Assembly (NCBI GenBank): GCA_965224605.1
Contig: CBDCZP010000010.1
Location: 186,001-250,000 of the forward strand
Origin: HyVt-477 sp965224605
GTDB lineage: Bacteria > Pseudomonadota > Gammaproteobacteria > Thiotrichales > Thiotrichaceae
Length of the DNA stretch: 64,000 nt
Direction of reading: 5' to 3'
Below, one piece after another: positions 63,845 through 64,000 of the stretch. The stretch's first letter is position 1. Each line of letters begins with the position of its first letter. The notes beneath the pieces were generated by a model that made no database searches, was not told the origin of the DNA, and saw only the letters and a list, made by a program, of their open reading frames with translations. The position numbers and the translations under genes were made by a program.

Positions 63845-64000
63845 TATTCATCACCATAGGGTTTTTCATGTATTGAACCGTAGGTCTACCACCTGTATTT
63901 TCGCACTCGATACCATGAATATAATTATGATCTTCAAGTATCTGCAATGCCTCTTGTACCAGCTTTGTGTCACGTCCTAAGCCAGCCCATTTCTTTTGTG
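63837..64000 (-). CDS. C-terminus of a probable primase/helicase-like (DUF3987-type) protein
   Basis: Only the last 53 codons are in the window. The stretch LVQEALQILEDHNYIHGIE ... TGGRPTVQYMKNP is a winged-helix-like end typical of phage and plasmid DUF3987 or primase-helicase proteins (GRPxxxYxxNP). The enzyme core is outside the window. It supports a replication role for the element. Confidence 0.5.
   Translation of the reverse strand, partial: QKKWAGLGRDTKLVQEALQILEDHNYIHGIECENTGGRPTVQYMKNPMVMNNE

Overview
The window reads as chromosomal DNA of a low- to mid-GC gammaproteobacterium, probably a free-living aquatic species. The grounds are the rsmI-lpoA-yraN neighbourhood, RlmD, RlmB, SbcCD, Tpx, MtfA and BolA homologues, and the MoxR/Bat operon. 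No species is assigned. No tRNA, rRNA or CRISPR array was seen.

Layout. 1-6.3 kb: the 5' part of an orphan NuoM-like proton-pump subunit, an exopolysaccharide-initiating sugar transferase, a GGDEF-EAL cyclic-di-GMP protein, a polysaccharide deacetylase and thiol peroxidase. 6.4-15.6 kb: a DUF3465 protein, a HerA-like ATPase, a GDA1/CD39-type nucleotidase lipoprotein, RlmD, an ankyrin/WG-repeat secreted protein and a rhomboid protease. 15.7-22.7 kb: RsmI diverging from LpoA-YraN, then small membrane and zinc-ribbon proteins and SucB. 23-30 kb: an RpfC-like hybrid kinase, a HopJ-family protein and a large EF-hand/RTX calcium-binding protein whose 3' end is frameshifted. 30-40 kb: SbcC-SbcD, an alpha/beta hydrolase with a DUF2459 protein, and an rlmB-GTPase-GTPase operon.

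40-45 kb is a scrap-heap of mobile DNA. It holds IS3-family and IS30-family remnants, a GC-rich 2OG oxygenase of foreign look, a 200-bp MITE with a perfect 11-bp target duplication, truncated cytochrome c and cupredoxin genes, a perfect 216-bp duplication, an AAA/DUF4143 ATPase and a CcdAB toxin-antitoxin pair. 45.5-52.6 kb is a complete MoxR-DUF58-BatA-BatB-BatD operon in which a DUF4381 gene is fused to batA through a 12-bp tandem repeat. BolA, MtfA and a histone-deacetylase-like protein follow.

55.5 kb to the end is accessory. A decayed relic (a possible CHAT-type N-terminus and a formylglycine-generating-enzyme C-terminus in one frame, split by TGA) lies beside a compact replicon-like element that runs off the window. 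The element has divergent ribbon-helix-helix regulators around five TGTAGT repeats set at whole helical turns over a good sigma70 promoter. That promoter drives a minus-strand operon: RHH regulator, two small proteins, a P2-gpA-like HUH replication endonuclease, three small membrane or lipoprotein genes, a large membrane protein with a zinc ribbon, and a C5 DNA methyltransferase with an octapeptide-repeat linker. The operon ends at an intrinsic terminator. Upstream are terminase-small-subunit-like and HTH genes and the C-terminus of a probable primase-like protein. No integrase or capsid gene is visible. This module is the best candidate for an undescribed system.

Several short repeats (MITEs, palindromes, in-frame tandem repeats coding linkers) are spread through the window.
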